A stretch of DNA of 64,000 nucleotides. Origin: Poa pratensis. Lineage: Eukaryota > Streptophyta > Magnoliopsida > Poales > Poaceae. The position numbers and the translations under genes were made by a program. Under the pieces are notes generated by a model that was given only the letters and a program-made list of their open reading frames with translations, did not search any database and was not told where the DNA came from. Position 1 is the stretch's first letter. Each line of letters opens with the position of its first letter. Location of the stretch: NCBI GenBank assembly GCA_947311845.1, contig CAMZMU010000040.1, positions 66,335,564 through 66,399,563 of the forward strand. The letters run 5' to 3'. This document shows positions 1 through 11,018 of the stretch, piece after piece.

Positions 1-1728
1 CAGCTGTGCATAACCAACTCCTTGCCCCTTCGTCTCTTTCTGTTCGAGATGAGGCACTGGCGTCATCGCACGTGGTAAGGGAGGCCGATGTCATCATCGC
101 ACCGGCGACGATCAAGACGGCACAGATGGATCATCGCCAACGAATAGTTGCTCCCAGATACGGTCAATCCCCGACATGCTCTCTGCTTTTGGCCGGAAAA
201 ATGGAGTTGTGGGTGCGGATGATCAACTCGATTAGAGCTGCGACTTGGTTTTGATTTGATGATTTTACTGATGCTAGTTCTTAGGTCTTGCACTCGTGGC
301 CAACTGGCGACATGTTTGTAGTTTCTTTGGCAGAGGGATAGAGACTAGGGTTTTAGGTTTGTCGAGGAGGCCGAGAGGAACAGTATGTGTTGAACCAATT
401 TAAAATTATCGTGATATGGTTGATTTTCACTAATTTCTGGCATGATCATGCACCAATAGTGAATAAAAAAGCTTTTTTAGATGAACCAAACAGTGGATAC
501 TTTGCTGTTTGAATGAATGTACTGCATTTTTCTGATTGTTATGATTTGTAGATGATAGAGCCTGTTTAGATGAAGCAAAGTGTGTAGATGTTCTGCATCG
601 ACTGAACCAAGCAATTAGTGAACATTTTCTAAAAGTGTAGAAAGTTACTGTTTTTTCTGAATGTTGCTGTCTGCTGCACTTTGTACTGAACATTTTCATT
701 GAATGGTTGGACATGTAGGTCCACGAGACGACTTGTTCGGTGTAGAGTTACACCACAGAGTTTTTTTTCGTGGAATCAGGAAGATTACCGACGTTGATGA
801 TCAAGTGGCTATTTTGACAATTGTGTGTGTGTGCCACATGGTCAATGACTCAATGTTGTGGATGACAGAGTTTTCAACTCACAGCAGAATCCAAAGGAGC
901 AGATGCCCAAAAGGACAAAGAAATTAGAGAACTTGCGTCATAATTCATGCACTTAAAATCATACATCCTGGTGTCCCACGTTCCGACCGTGAACCTCTAC
1001 ACCATGCAGAACTGCAGCTCGTGCACTTGATCAGTAGCAGGGACCGTACTGTGGGTGGCGGACGGAGCTGAAGTTGCTCGAAGACGCCATGGCGATGCGC
1101 GGCAGCCGGCAATGGTGCTGGAGCAGAGGCGATTGTGAGAGGCCGGAAGATTGGGGATTTTATTCTAGGGTTTTCGGAATGCCCAGACTAGTCTATTTCA
1201 TATCGAACAGATAAGGAGTTGATTCTAAATAGATAAGGATTTCATTCTACCAATTTGACAGAATGTGAGGACCTAATCGCAAAAAACAGCACCAGCCTCT
1301 CCGCATGAACCTCAGGTGTGTTGTGGAAGACCCCCACGGTCTACATGGCATGCCACGTCGGGTTGTTTTGCCCTGGTTTGATCATTTTGCACCAATTTGC
1401 ACCCGCGGGACAAGTTTAGGGATACGACCGAACCAATTTTCAAGTTAATCGCCAGTTTGCACATGTGGGACAAGTTTATGCACTCCCAACGTTATTGCCC
1501 CTTAGTCTTAATTCATCTAAGTTGTTTCTTTGAACTTTGCACAGATATTCCTTTTGTTTCACACGCACAATTTCCATCTAGTATCACAGATTACAATTTT
1601 CTTTATCTGTAGTTTCTTCTTATTACTGGCATGTATGCAACAATGCAATAATTATGAGATTACCTTTTGGATTCCATATCTAGTAACCATTCTTACCATT
1701 TAAGGTGAATAATTTATTTTGAATTCAC
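1..1728. other. Intergenic or intronic DNA, no gene recognised
   Basis: I see no convincing coding region on either strand. The short open frames here have no recognisable domain. If the xylosyltransferase gene to the right is read leftwards, this stretch would be its first intron or its 3' side, but no sequence resembling its later exons appears. Confidence 0.5.
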
Positions 1729-1993
1729 GTCATACAGGGGACCAAATATGCACCACTTGTGACATTTGATTCTGAATTTGTACTACTTAAGATCTTTGAT
1801 TCCGAATACAATATGTACCACTTTGTCAGCAGTTGTTTCAGAGAAGTTGCTGGCAATTATAGTCATACAGGGGCACAGACAATACACCACTTGTGATATT
1901 TGATTCTGAATCTGTACGACTTGAGATCTTTGATTCCGTATAGGATATGTACCACTTTGTCAGCAGTTGTTTTAGAAAAACTGCTGGCAATTA
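1729..1993. repeat. Diverged tandem duplication, two units of about 132 bp
   Basis: Unit 1 (about 1729-1860) and unit 2 (about 1862-1993) both start with GTCATACAGGGG and end with CTGGCAATTA-like sequence. They share long stretches with scattered substitutions, for example around ACCACTTTGTCAGCAGTTGT. No coding potential is evident. The divergence suggests an old local duplication. Confidence 0.8.
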
Positions 1994-2174
1994 ATTATGG
2001 CTAGATCCTTAAGTGTAGATCATGTCAGCTGGAGGAAGGTTCCAAAGCAGTTTGCATTTAGAAAGAAATTATCATGGCTATCCTCCTCACAATTCTATCC
2101 TTTGTTTAGGAAACAGGTAAAATAACTCAGTAGCAAGGTAGCTGCATTGCATGAGAACTGGATCCAATGGACTT

Positions 2175-2465
2175 CACTTAATTCCTTACTACTACATGCC
2201 AAGCACACAGCCAATATGTGCTCTTCAATTTTATAAGATTCAGTTCTAGAAAACAGATTCTGCTATAATTCACTACCGAATATACGTTAGCACTTAATTC
2301 CTTACTACAGTACATGCCAAGCACACAGCCATCTATGCTCTTCAATTTTATAAGATTCAGTTCTACTCCCTCCGTTCCCATTTAATTGACTTGCTATGCG
2401 CCACATGTGGATGTAAGGGAGTAGAAAACAGAATCTGCTATAATTCACTACCGCATATACGTCAG
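2175..2465. repeat. Tandem duplication of 116 bp, second unit split by a MITE
   Basis: Unit A (2175-2290) begins CACTTAATTCCTTACTAC and ends near ATACGTTAG. Unit B (2291-2465) repeats it with a few substitutions and is longer only because a 56-bp Stowaway-like insertion plus its TA duplication lies inside it. Unit A is therefore a paralogous empty site for that insertion. Confidence 0.85.
2366..2421. mobile_element. Short Stowaway-type MITE with TA target duplication
   Basis: The 56-bp insert starts CTCCCTCCGTTCC, the usual Stowaway/Tc1-mariner MITE terminus, and ends GGGAG. It is flanked by TA at 2364-2365 and 2422-2423. The undisturbed unit A of the surrounding tandem duplication lacks it, so the boundaries are exact. 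It is shorter than typical Stowaway MITEs and has probably lost internal sequence. Confidence 0.85.
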
Positions 2466-2512
2466 TTTATACTAACAAAAATTTACTCATGAGTTATGAC
2501 AACAAGGAATAC

Positions 2513-3171
2513 CTGGGAGCAGTGGAGCTCACCGGGCGGCACCAAGCGCGCGGAGTCCAGCAGAGCTCTCATGGTGTGCATCCCAATCCCGTCGGTTGGC
2601 ACGTAGGCGTCGAGGAATCCAGGTTCCACCAGGGGCCCCGTCCTCCCCGCCACCACACCCTCCACCTCCAGCGCGCCGGGTTCGTACCTAGGAAGCTCCT
2701 CCTCCTCCCCGCGCCCCATGACCTGCACGATGGGCTCGCCGCCGCGCGACATTGCGATTACGCCGGGTCGAGCCGCACCCGCGCGCCCTCGCAGATCGAG
2801 CTGCCCAGAGTCTCGCTGTGGTGGCAGCGGAACCAGCCGCCGCCTCCGGGACCCTCGGGGAGGACGTCCACGCGGCGGGAGAAGCCGTTCCCGAAGTAGG
2901 CCTCGCAGGAGCGCGGCGGCAGCGACGGGTCGGCGGTCCAGGGGAGCGAGGATGGGAGGCGCGGCCACGGCTTCTGGGCAGACGGCGCCCGAACTACTAC
3001 TCTCTCGTGGGTTTGGGCTTCGGGCTCGGCGGGATTTGGGGAGGTGTCGTGGGACTGGAGGAGGAGGTAGAGCGCGAAGGAGACGGCGTGGACGACGAAC
3101 ACGATGACGAGGACGCACGGTATGAGGCGGCGAAGCCTCTGGCTGTGGTTGTGGGTAGTGCGGACGGCCAT
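2513..3171 (-). pseudogene. XYLT: Beta-1,2-xylosyltransferase (GT61 family), exon 1 with frameshift
   Basis: The reading frame from ATG at 3171 gives a type II Golgi membrane protein start: short basic N-terminus, one hydrophobic anchor (about residues 14-39) and a Pro-rich stem. The conserved block YFGNGFSRRVDVL ... GWFRCHHSET ... SSICEG of plant N-glycan beta-1,2-xylosyltransferase follows. The frame stops after RLDPA near 2758. The expected continuation IAMSRGGEP ... GPLVEPGFLDAYVPT ... GELHCSQ follows one base out of frame, so a single base is missing near 2761-2765. Exon 1 would end at CAG|GTATTC (donor at 2512-2511). Later exons with the GT61 catalytic core are absent from 1-2512. In plants this enzyme adds core xylose to N-glycans in the Golgi. 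This copy is probably a pseudogene or gene fragment. A sequencing error and a long first intron running out of the window are alternatives. Confidence 0.85.
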
Positions 3172-4799
3172 CCTCGCCGACGGGCGGCGGCCGCCGGAGA
3201 GTGCTCAGCGCCGCCGGGATGGACTCGAGAGGGGAAAGTGGAACCGTCCGGTTGGTGGGTAGAATCGGACGGTTGGTCGACCTCTGGACGTCTGCGGTTT
3301 CCGTCGCCGTGATCAAGCACACGAGGGGAAAGCGTCACTCCCACTGCTCGACCACGTTGTCGTAGATTTTCTTAATAATTCCCATTCAGGTTTAAAAATT
3401 TCCATTTGGTACGATGGAAGATTTACGTGTGTGCACGATAGAATCAGCAGACAAAAACTGCAGTATGGATCTCGATTAGTTTACCTGTTTTGAAACTTCT
3501 GCGAATTGCGATGATTGCGATGTCACTGGTGGCTCCAATTTTTCTTTAGTTTCGGAGAAGAGGCCCAAATCTCCCGATGTCAACATCTAGAATACCTAAA
3601 ATTGGAACCATACGAAACGGACAGCTGTTTTATTAAACAAGCTGCTGATAGTTCAGAGTGCTTATCACGACCATTTGATTGAGCCACATATTCAATTCGA
3701 GATTCCATATCTCTGAAGCATCTCATTGCATATTCTGTGAATAACAATCAGCCATTCCCCGTGTAGTCGTAGATAAGGCTATTATAAATTCTTCACCCAT
3801 ACCGTTGGACTAGTTTACCCCTCTAGTTCAACGCCAGGTGGCAGAGGTAATTCTGAAAGCGAATTGTCTAGGTTGAACAAGACCATCTCCATCACTCCAC
3901 CAAATATATTTATTTAATTTTTTACTTCTCTATATAGTACATGAGTTTTGAATTTGGATTAGCAATCCACAGTGACCCGGAACAGAATATCACCCCATGA
4001 TTTGTTCCATTGGGCGAACACCTCCCATCGAGACCCGACCCAAGTGATCTAATGACTGAAATTTCGTTGTGCGCAGACGCCGGACAAAACCAGAGTTGGT
4101 GAGACGTTAGCTTCTCCTGACTGCGTGCGCTCTCGCGTTCGGCTAGTGGGATGTGTCAGTTCCATATACTTATAAAACAATACCACGGGGGTGGGGGCGA
4201 CGACTAGTGTTGGTTAAGACGGTATATAGCGGCGATCTCCGTTCGTGCCTCATGGCCCTAGACCTACCGGCCAAATTCATTGTTGGGATGTCTATGTTTG
4301 CCGATGTTTCTTTTGGCATGGAAGAAAGGATGCAAAGGGTGGCTGGCATTGGACAAGGTGTGTTCGTCGAGCCATTGGGAGGATCTCGCATCCAGATTTC
4401 AACCACATGTACGATGCCACTTACCTGCTCACAAATCGGAGAAGATAGGTCGATGGGAGGAAACAGTTGAGGGTTTAGACGGTGAGAATGAGAAGTATGG
4501 AAAAAACATGGGAGGTGAGCAAATTTCTTTCGTCCTCTTTTCGATGCAGCGCATGGGCCTCGTCCATCTTCGTGGTCACACAAGCTCGTACGCCCTCCTT
4601 GCACGCTAGGAGCCTATCTTAGCGGACGTGACTGATTCAACCGTTCGAAACGGACCTATAGTTGGGTGATGCTTTGAGATTTATGCGGACCTAGCCTAGA
4701 GGCGCCTGCACGCAACCAAACATCGAAATGTGGGTAACACTAGAGAAAGACCTGTCAACGCAAAGGCCTAGCCGCCATGGACAGTTTTTTCTTTACTCC
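3172..4799. other. Intergenic DNA upstream of XYLT fragment
   Basis: This would contain the 5' region of the xylosyltransferase fragment. I found no further gene, RNA gene or element boundary. Short open frames at about 4150-4610 overlap on both strands and show no domain. The stretch ends where the Copia-1 left LTR begins. Confidence 0.5.
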
Positions 4800-4956
4800 T
4801 GTTGAATATATTGTGTACGTGTATATTGTGTTGTAGGCCCACCTCCAAGTTTTCCTGTATAGTTGAGGTAGAGGCCCACCTTGTACTCTTATATACGTGC
4901 CTAGTGCACCCGATCAATGCATTGTGAGTTGCCTGCCAAAACCCCAAGTTTCTACA
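4800..4956 (+). repeat. Copia-1 5' LTR
   Basis: 157 bp, starting TGTTGAATATATTG and ending AGTTTCTACA, with a matching partner at 22941-23097. It is directly followed by the primer-binding site. Confidence 0.9.
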
Positions 4957-4968
4957 TGGTATCAGACT
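4957..4968 (+). promoter_or_regulatory. Primer-binding site of Copia-1
   Basis: TGGTATCAGACT lies immediately after the LTR CA end. It matches the initiator-tRNA-Met primer site TGGTATCAGAGC of plant copia elements in its first 10-11 bases. Confidence 0.85.
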
Positions 4969-5121
4969 CCCCACGTTCCTAACCTAGCCGCCGCCGCCAA
5001 GCCTCCCTTGCGCAGCCGCCGCCGCATCTCCCACCGCCACCGCTGCCGCTCCCCCGAGCCGCCGCCGCCGCCGTCTGCCCTCTCCCGCTTCCGCACCCAC
5101 TCCCCTCCACCCACCGCTGCC

Positions 5122-5548
5122 ATGGCCTCTCCCGTTTCCTCCGTCTCCTCCGGCAGCAACCCGTTCGCCGGGCCAGATGTTGCCCTCATACGCGATCTCA
5201 ACATCTTTGAACGCGTTCCGGTGACCCTTGATCAGTCCACGGCCTCCTACTCCGCCTGGAAGAGGTACTTCTCCTTGGTGTTCCGTGAGTATCTCCTTCA
5301 CGGTCATATTGACGGCACCGTGACTCGCGGCTCATGGTGAACGACGAGGACTGGATGATCCTTGACGCCACGATCATTCGTTGGTTCTACCTCACCATCT
5401 CACGGGACCTCTTTCACACGGTGGTGGCCGACAATGACGACGCTGCCGCCGTTTGGCGCAAGCTCAACGGCCTATTCACCGACAACAAACTTCAGCGCAA
5501 GGTCCTTCTTCACGGCGAGTTCTACGGGTGCCAGCAGCTTGATTGTTG
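5122..5548 (+). pseudogene. Copia-1 gag, N-terminal fragment with frameshift
   Basis: The frame from ATG 5122 (start MASPVSSVSSGSNPF) resembles the N-terminal half of copia gag (UBN2/retrotran-gag type): the SYSAWKRYFSLVFREYLL region, then a stop at 5338-5340. In the next frame the protein continues with NDEDWMILDATIIRWFYLTI and DDAAAVWRKLNGLFTDN, ending at HGEFYGCQQLD where gypsy sequence begins. One indel near 5330 explains the frame change. The zinc knuckle and protease that should follow are absent from the element. Confidence 0.82.
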
Positions 5549-7183
5549 AGTCTTGTGAGACCACCAAACTTCAGCGTCTTTTTGTTTGTTTGTTGAGTCT
5601 TGTGAGACCACCACATAATAATTATATATGAGAGAGTTACTGGAAATATGGGTTGAAATATGTTGAATGCTTTTATAAGATTGGGAAAAGGGATGTTTGA
5701 CTTGATTTTTAATGATACATATAGTTGCATGATTCATGAGCTTGTTTATGAGTAATAGTTTGCAAATTCTTTTTGTAGAGCTATCACTTATTCATGTTTT
5801 GATGCTGATTGTTATTTTACATTGTTTAACATGGATTAGTTAGTTCTATGGACACTCATGCATGCATCTAGATGGTCAACTTTCTCCCTTTTGCTAGCCC
5901 AAACATTCCAACAAGTCAAAACTTGTTTCCAACACCTTCAACCAAAGTTATTCCAGTGAGTCCACCATATCTACCTACTAGCTATATGCTATTCCGAGTA
6001 TGTTCATCATGATATTTGTGTTATCTATACCTCTGAATGAAAATGATTATGTTATTGATTGCCATGGGAAAAGTTGGTTATATAGCTCTCACGAACTTGA
6101 TGCACATTTTACTATCATTGCAATAAATAAAACATGACCCATTGTGATTAAGATTATGATGCTAGTGGCTTGATAAATGTTCGAGGTTGGGAGTTAGCCC
6201 ATATGTGTTGTCACATGCAAAGCTTTCAACATGCTCCTTCATCTCATTTAGTTGATATCATGTACTTTTGTTTATGGATGCCTATCATGGTCAAATGAGG
6301 TGGAAATGAAGTAGTTTAAATGAGTTTGTATAAATGGTTAGAGAGACGCCTGGGCCGCTAATCTAAGCCATGCATCATTCATGGTGGAAATTTACTTACA
6401 TGCTATGGTGAACCGTCTATGATGCACCTTATAATAAAAAGCTATTCCAATGGTAAATAAAAAGGGTGTTGAGGTTGTTCATCTTGTTTGTTTGTCTTGT
6501 CATTTTGATATGGGCTTGTTCCATATCCTGGGACAAGAGGTACCCCAGTTGACGCTCTTGATGATACTATTATTACTTACAATGATAGAACTTGAACTTG
6601 CTTTGTTTCCTAAGTTGAGTAATCATGGTGTAGGTACTTGTATTCAAGGGGCATGAGACACCTAACCTTTACTTTGTCAAGCACACTACTCATATTTGCT
6701 CTCACATTAAACTATAATCATTCAAGATGCTATGATAGGGGAATGAGAGCTTGACACCAAGTATTACCACATTGCAATCATTAAATTAAGTAGGAGAGTT
6801 TGGAGTTAGATGAAACTTATGCATGCTTTACCTTTACTCACTTATTCATCTTTCCAAAGTGTCCACCAAATATATTCAGATTTTCATCTACACTCTATGA
6901 CCATTGTAGGATGTTCTACTTATCATTATGCATTCATGTGTTCCATATTACTTGCTACCATGTTACACTTTGTGAACTATCAATGAACATCCTTGTCTTG
7001 AATACTTGATATCACTTCATAAACTATTTGCATATTGCTACTCCTTTGAAGAATGAATCATTTGACTATATGTAGCAATAGTAATCATCTTTGATATTCA
7101 TTGTTAAGTATTAAATTGCAAAGTCCATGTTAGTTTTATCATCTTCATACTCGAGGACGAGCATGGATTAAGCTTGGGGATGT
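5549..7183 (+). mobile_element. Truncated Gyp-X 3' interior fused to copia gag
   Basis: This is the non-coding 3' interior of Gyp-X, ending with the polypurine tract AAGCTTGGGGATGT just before the LTR at 7184. It is joined directly to copia gag at about 5545, without an LTR or target duplication, so it is the left-truncated remnant of a second Gyp-X unit sharing the LTR at 7184-8629. I see no coding region in it. Confidence 0.8.
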
Positions 7184-8629
7184 TGATGCATGTAAAATGC
7201 ATACATGAACTTTGCACTTTAATTGCTTATATTCCAATCATATTTGCATCATATAAGGGTTATATCAATGTTTTATCATGATTTTGGAAATATCTTAATG
7301 ATTTCCTATTTTTATGGAATTAACCCTGCGCAGGCAGAAAACCCCGTTTTCTTATTTTAATGTTTCAGGGACCCAAACGTCAACGAAATCACCTGGAAAT
7401 TTACGGGCGTCAATATTTGGAAGGAAGAAGGACTACGGAAAAAGGAAGCAAGCAAACGGAGGCCCGAGGGCCAAACGAGCATGGCCCACGCGGCCACAGT
7501 ACCAGGCCACGTGGGACCCACCCGTTCGGGCCTCGTGGCTCCGTTGCCGTCGATCTTTCGTCCACCGACTTCGTCTTGACCTAAAAACGCCTATAAAAAA
7601 GGTCCCATGACGTTTCGCGAAAGGAGGCGGCGGAGAAACAGAAAACCACGAAACAGAGAGTCAGAAGGCTGCCGCCGGAGAAGATCGGAGGGGGGAAACG
7701 CCGCCGGAATCACCTCCGGAGGGCTCCACCCCCCTCCGGCGTGTTCATCATCGACATCTACAGCAAGATCATCTCCATCTCCCCACTGTAAACTCTTGGC
7801 AAACATGATGTGTGGTGCAATATACTATTCCCTTGATCTATTGTGTCTCCCATCTGTGTTTGAGAAGTGATTTGTTCATGGCACTTGTGAAATAGTTCGT
7901 TGATTGGTTGCATACAAGTGTTGTTATCTTTTATGATTGTCTTTATGTACAATATATGAGTGCACGCATATGTTGGGGAATGCATGTAAGGTGATCACCG
8001 TAGCGTAATGGATTGAGTAGGACATGTCGGAGTAGAGAGAAACCGGTGTCTGAGACTTGAAGTTACTTTATGGGGGATATATATGGGGGACCCTAGAACT
8101 TAAGGCTATGGTGGGACAATTATGTCTTAATAATTCTTGTGCTGCACATTTATTTGGCCATGAGATCCATCATAAGAGTTGTGTTATTGCTCATTTACTT
8201 GGCTACACCTATTTATGGCTCCCACCTAAAAGATACAACTAAGACTGAAACATGTGCTTCACTAATTGTGACAACCACGCGAATGAAATAACAATTGCTA
8301 GAACATTTGCTCCCTTGAGATATTTGTTACTTGAGATATTTGATACTTGCTGCTTGAGAAACTTGCTTGAGAAAACTGCTGAGAGAAACTTGCTCTAAGA
8401 AACCTGTGTCTGAAACTTGCTCTAAGAAACTTGCTACTAGATAAACCCATTCCACATCACTTGCTTTCATTAGTTAGTTCTTTTCATATTTATTGCTTTG
8501 CATAAAAGGCCGTATAAGAGGGTTATAGGGCTTTAGAGAATAGATAGTTTACCTTCAGCTCCTCGTGGGTTCGACACTCAATACTTATCGAATTGTGCTA
8601 CAGTGATTCCTTGCTCTTGGGGATTATCA
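7184..8629 (+). repeat. Gyp-X LTR (left)
   Basis: 1446 bp from TGATGCATG to GATTATCA. A TATA box (TATAAAA, 7592-7598) lies about 400 bp in, followed by a GC-rich leader, so transcription probably starts near 7625. A run of short imperfect repeats (GAAACTTGCT type) sits at about 8320-8440 and differs by one unit from the right LTR. Confidence 0.88.
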
Positions 8630-8639
8630 AGTACTTTTC

Positions 8640-8657
8640 TGGCGCCGTTGCCGGGGA
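8640..8657 (+). promoter_or_regulatory. tRNA-Asp-type primer-binding site of Gyp-X
   Basis: TGGCGCCGTTGCCGGGGA, ten bases after the LTR end, is complementary to the 3' end of plant tRNA-Asp. This primer type is used by Athila-like gypsy elements. Confidence 0.88.
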
Positions 8658-8731
8658 GCGTTGTGCTAAACTTTTATTCTTGTTTGCATTGCATACTAAC
8701 ATATAAATCTAAAACACAAAAAAATTAGAAA

Positions 8732-8966
8732 ATGGAAAAGAACCAAAAAAATTTAGAGTTGTATAATATCTATCTTGAGTTAGGACATGAAGTGTTTGAG
8801 GAGAAAATTAAATTTTATTTGCATAACACTCATGTTTGTGGTACTAACTCTTTGCACACCTTTATTGCTAATGCTCTGGAAAAGTTTAAGCTTGGGGAAG
8901 CCGTTGAGGATGAAAGTGATTTAATTAAGTTTGATGATCCATTATGCTCATTAGATGATAAGTGTT
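8732..8966 (+). CDS. Gyp-X small ORF, 5' part (interrupted by Gyp-Y)
   Basis: The ORF opens at ATG 8732 with a charged, Lys/Asn-rich start (MEKNQKNLELYN) and runs to 8966, where Gyp-Y was inserted. An acidic stretch (EDESDLIKFDDPLCSLDD) precedes the break. The remaining part resumes in phase at 14874. I recognise no domain. It sits where gag would be, so a gag remnant or non-autonomous accessory protein is the best guess. Confidence 0.6.
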
Positions 8967-10435
8967 TGATGCATGTAAAATGCATACATGAACTTTGCAC
9001 TTTAATTGCTTATATTCCAATCATATTTGCATCATATAAGGGTTATATCAATGTTTTATAATGATTTTGGGAATACTTCATAGTTTTCCCATTTATTTGG
9101 AATTAACCCTGCTTTTCCAGAAAACGTCTTTTTTAGTGTTTCAGACTTTCCGGGAGCTTCGGGACTCCAAAAAGGGCAAGGTCAAAGAGCACGGTTCAGA
9201 ATTTTCGAGACGAAGGCAATGGGCTTAAATTGAAGACCAGAAGCCCAACAGGCTGGAAATGGGAGGGTCCCACGCGGCCTAAAGTACATGGCCGCGTGGG
9301 CCTATCTCGTTTCCACCTCGGAGCTCCGTGGCCGTCGATCTTTCGTCCACCGACTTCGTCTTGACCTAAAAACGCCTATAAAAAAGGTTCCCTGGCGTTT
9401 CGCGAAAGGAGGCGGCGGAGAAACACGAAACCACGAAACAGAGAGGCAGAAGGCTGCCGCCGGAGAAGATCGGAGGGGGGAAACGCCGCCGGAATCGCCT
9501 CCGGAGGGCTCCACCCCCCTCCGGCGTGTTCACCATCAACATCTTCATCGCCATTGCTGCCTCCCATGATGAGGAGGGAGTAGTTCTTCATCGGGGCTGA
9601 GGGCTTTACCGGTAGCTATGTGGTTGATCTCTCTTGTAATCTAATTGAATTCATGGATGTTTCTCCTTCATTGTTTGTGCTACTCAAGTGGTTTTATTAA
9701 TGTGATTTCCGGAGTCACCTTTGTCCCATGGTGTGAAGTTGACAGTGTGCGCACCGTGTGTGACTCTTAGGCTAAAGGTTACAGAAATACTTACCATGAG
9801 TTATTCTTTGTGTTGGATGTCACTATAAAATTGTGGTGTTTGTTTAGTACTATTTGGGGTACTCATAGTGACCTTGGGGTTCCCTAGATGTGGAAGACAG
9901 ACTTTAAGGTGTGCTTTTGTAGCCCTACACGATGGTCTTGGTGTTCTATGATATTGTGGTGTTTGTTCACTCAGACTTTAAGGTGTGCTCTTGTAGCCCT
10001 ACGCAGTAGATTGGTATTTCTATCCAACGGGAGAATAGTTCAGAGTAGCAAAGTGAAGAGGAAATATCTATGTATTCAATTGTTGGGAGTGTCCACTAGT
10101 GAAAGTATGATCCCTAGGCCTTATTTCCAAGCATCCTAGAAACACACACTTGAGCTTGTCCTCTTGCTACATAGAGGATTGGGCTTTCTCTCTTTGAGAG
10201 CTTTCACTTGCTACTACCTTTGTCTTGTCCTCTTGCAAAGAAGAGGATTGGGACACTTTTACATCCATCAAACCAACCATCTTGTTCTCTAAACTTGTTT
10301 AGTGCATAATCAACTAAAACTTGTGACACTTTAGTTGTAGGGAATAGATAACTTTTCCTTCTTGCTCCTGCGGATCGATACCTTACTTCCACATTGAGAG
10401 GTGCTACAGTGATCCCTTGCTCTTGGGGGTTATCA
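8967..10435 (+). repeat. Gyp-Y 5' LTR
   Basis: 1469 bp. The first 90 or so bases and the TATA/leader region (TATAAAA at about 9379, then the GC-rich leader) match Gyp-X; the rest differs. It contains an internal near-tandem duplication at about 9897-10010 (GACTTTAAGGTGTGC repeated). Confidence 0.9.
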
Positions 10436-10445
10436 AGTACTTTTC

Positions 10446-10463
10446 TGGCGCCGTTGCCGGGGA
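10446..10463 (+). promoter_or_regulatory. tRNA-Asp-type primer-binding site of Gyp-Y
   Basis: The sequence is identical to the Gyp-X primer site (TGGCGCCGTTGCCGGGGA) and lies ten bases after the LTR end. Confidence 0.88.
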
Positions 10464-10547
10464 GCGTAGCGCTTAAGTTTCTATTCTTGTGTGCACTAGA
10501 CTAAGCTTGGGGAGGTTCTTTCTTTTATATCTTGCAATCATCTAAGC

Positions 10548-11018
10548 TTGGGGAGGTTCTTTGACTTGTTTGATGATACTATGTCTCCTATTTATGATGA
10601 TGAATATGATATTTTCAGTCCACCCACTATTGAGTATAAAGTTTATTGTGATTATGATATGCCTCCTATATATGATGATTACAATGATTATTATGAATGT
10701 TTTACTCCCACTATTCCTAATGAAACTGTTTATGCTTATGTGGAGAGTAATGATACTTTTATGCATATGGATCATGATAAGAATGTTTCATGTGATAGCT
10801 ATATTGTTGAGTTTATCAATGATGCTACTGAAAGTTTTTATGAGAGAGGGAGACATGATTTCATATATCTCAAAAATATTAAGTCTTCTCTCTTTTTGTT
10901 GAAAATTTTGAAGTTGCACTTGCTTTGCCTTCCTATGCTAGTCACTTTGTGCTTTATTGATTTATTTTCTTACAAGATCCCAATGCATAGGAAGTGGGTT
11001 AGACTTAAATGTGTTTGA
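10548..11018 (+). CDS. Gyp-Y small ORF, Asp/Tyr-rich, function unknown
   Basis: 156 codons. The N-terminal two thirds is rich in Asp, Tyr and Pro (MSPIYDDEYDIFSPPT). The C-terminus carries KIPMHRKWVRLK, which matches KMPMHRKRVRLK at the end of the Gyp-X ORF. YERGR also occurs in both. So the ORFs of X and Y are homologous at their C-terminal ends. No known domain is recognised. The gag-like position suggests a gag relic or an accessory protein of non-autonomous Athila-like elements. Confidence 0.55.
   Translation: MGRFFDLFDDTMSPIYDDEYDIFSPPTIEYKVYCDYDMPPIYDDYNDYYECFTPTIPNETVYAYVESNDTFMHMDHDKNVSCDSYIVEFINDATESFYERGRHDFIYLKNIKSSLFLLKILKLHLLCLPMLVTLCFIDLFSYKIPMHRKWVRLKCV

Larger units (their letters stand above)
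5374..8629 (+). repeat. Left copy of a 3256-bp direct duplication
   Basis: This block (last 175 bp of the copia gag fragment, Gyp-X 3' interior, complete Gyp-X LTR) recurs at 16641-19896 at a constant offset of 11267 bp. By eye the copies differ at roughly fifteen substitutions, a few one-base indels and one repeat-unit change in the LTR. They are therefore very similar but not identical. Confidence 0.9.

Noticed and set aside
2483..3322. Long overlapping frames (279, 186, 137 and 136 codons) around the xylosyltransferase fragment
   Set aside because: GC-rich exon sequence keeps several frames open. Only the pair of minus-strand frames showing GT61 motifs is real; the rest are shadows.
4153..4609. 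Overlapping frames of 105-144 codons near 4.2-4.6 kb
   Set aside because: Open on both strands in several phases, no motif, no splice or start context.
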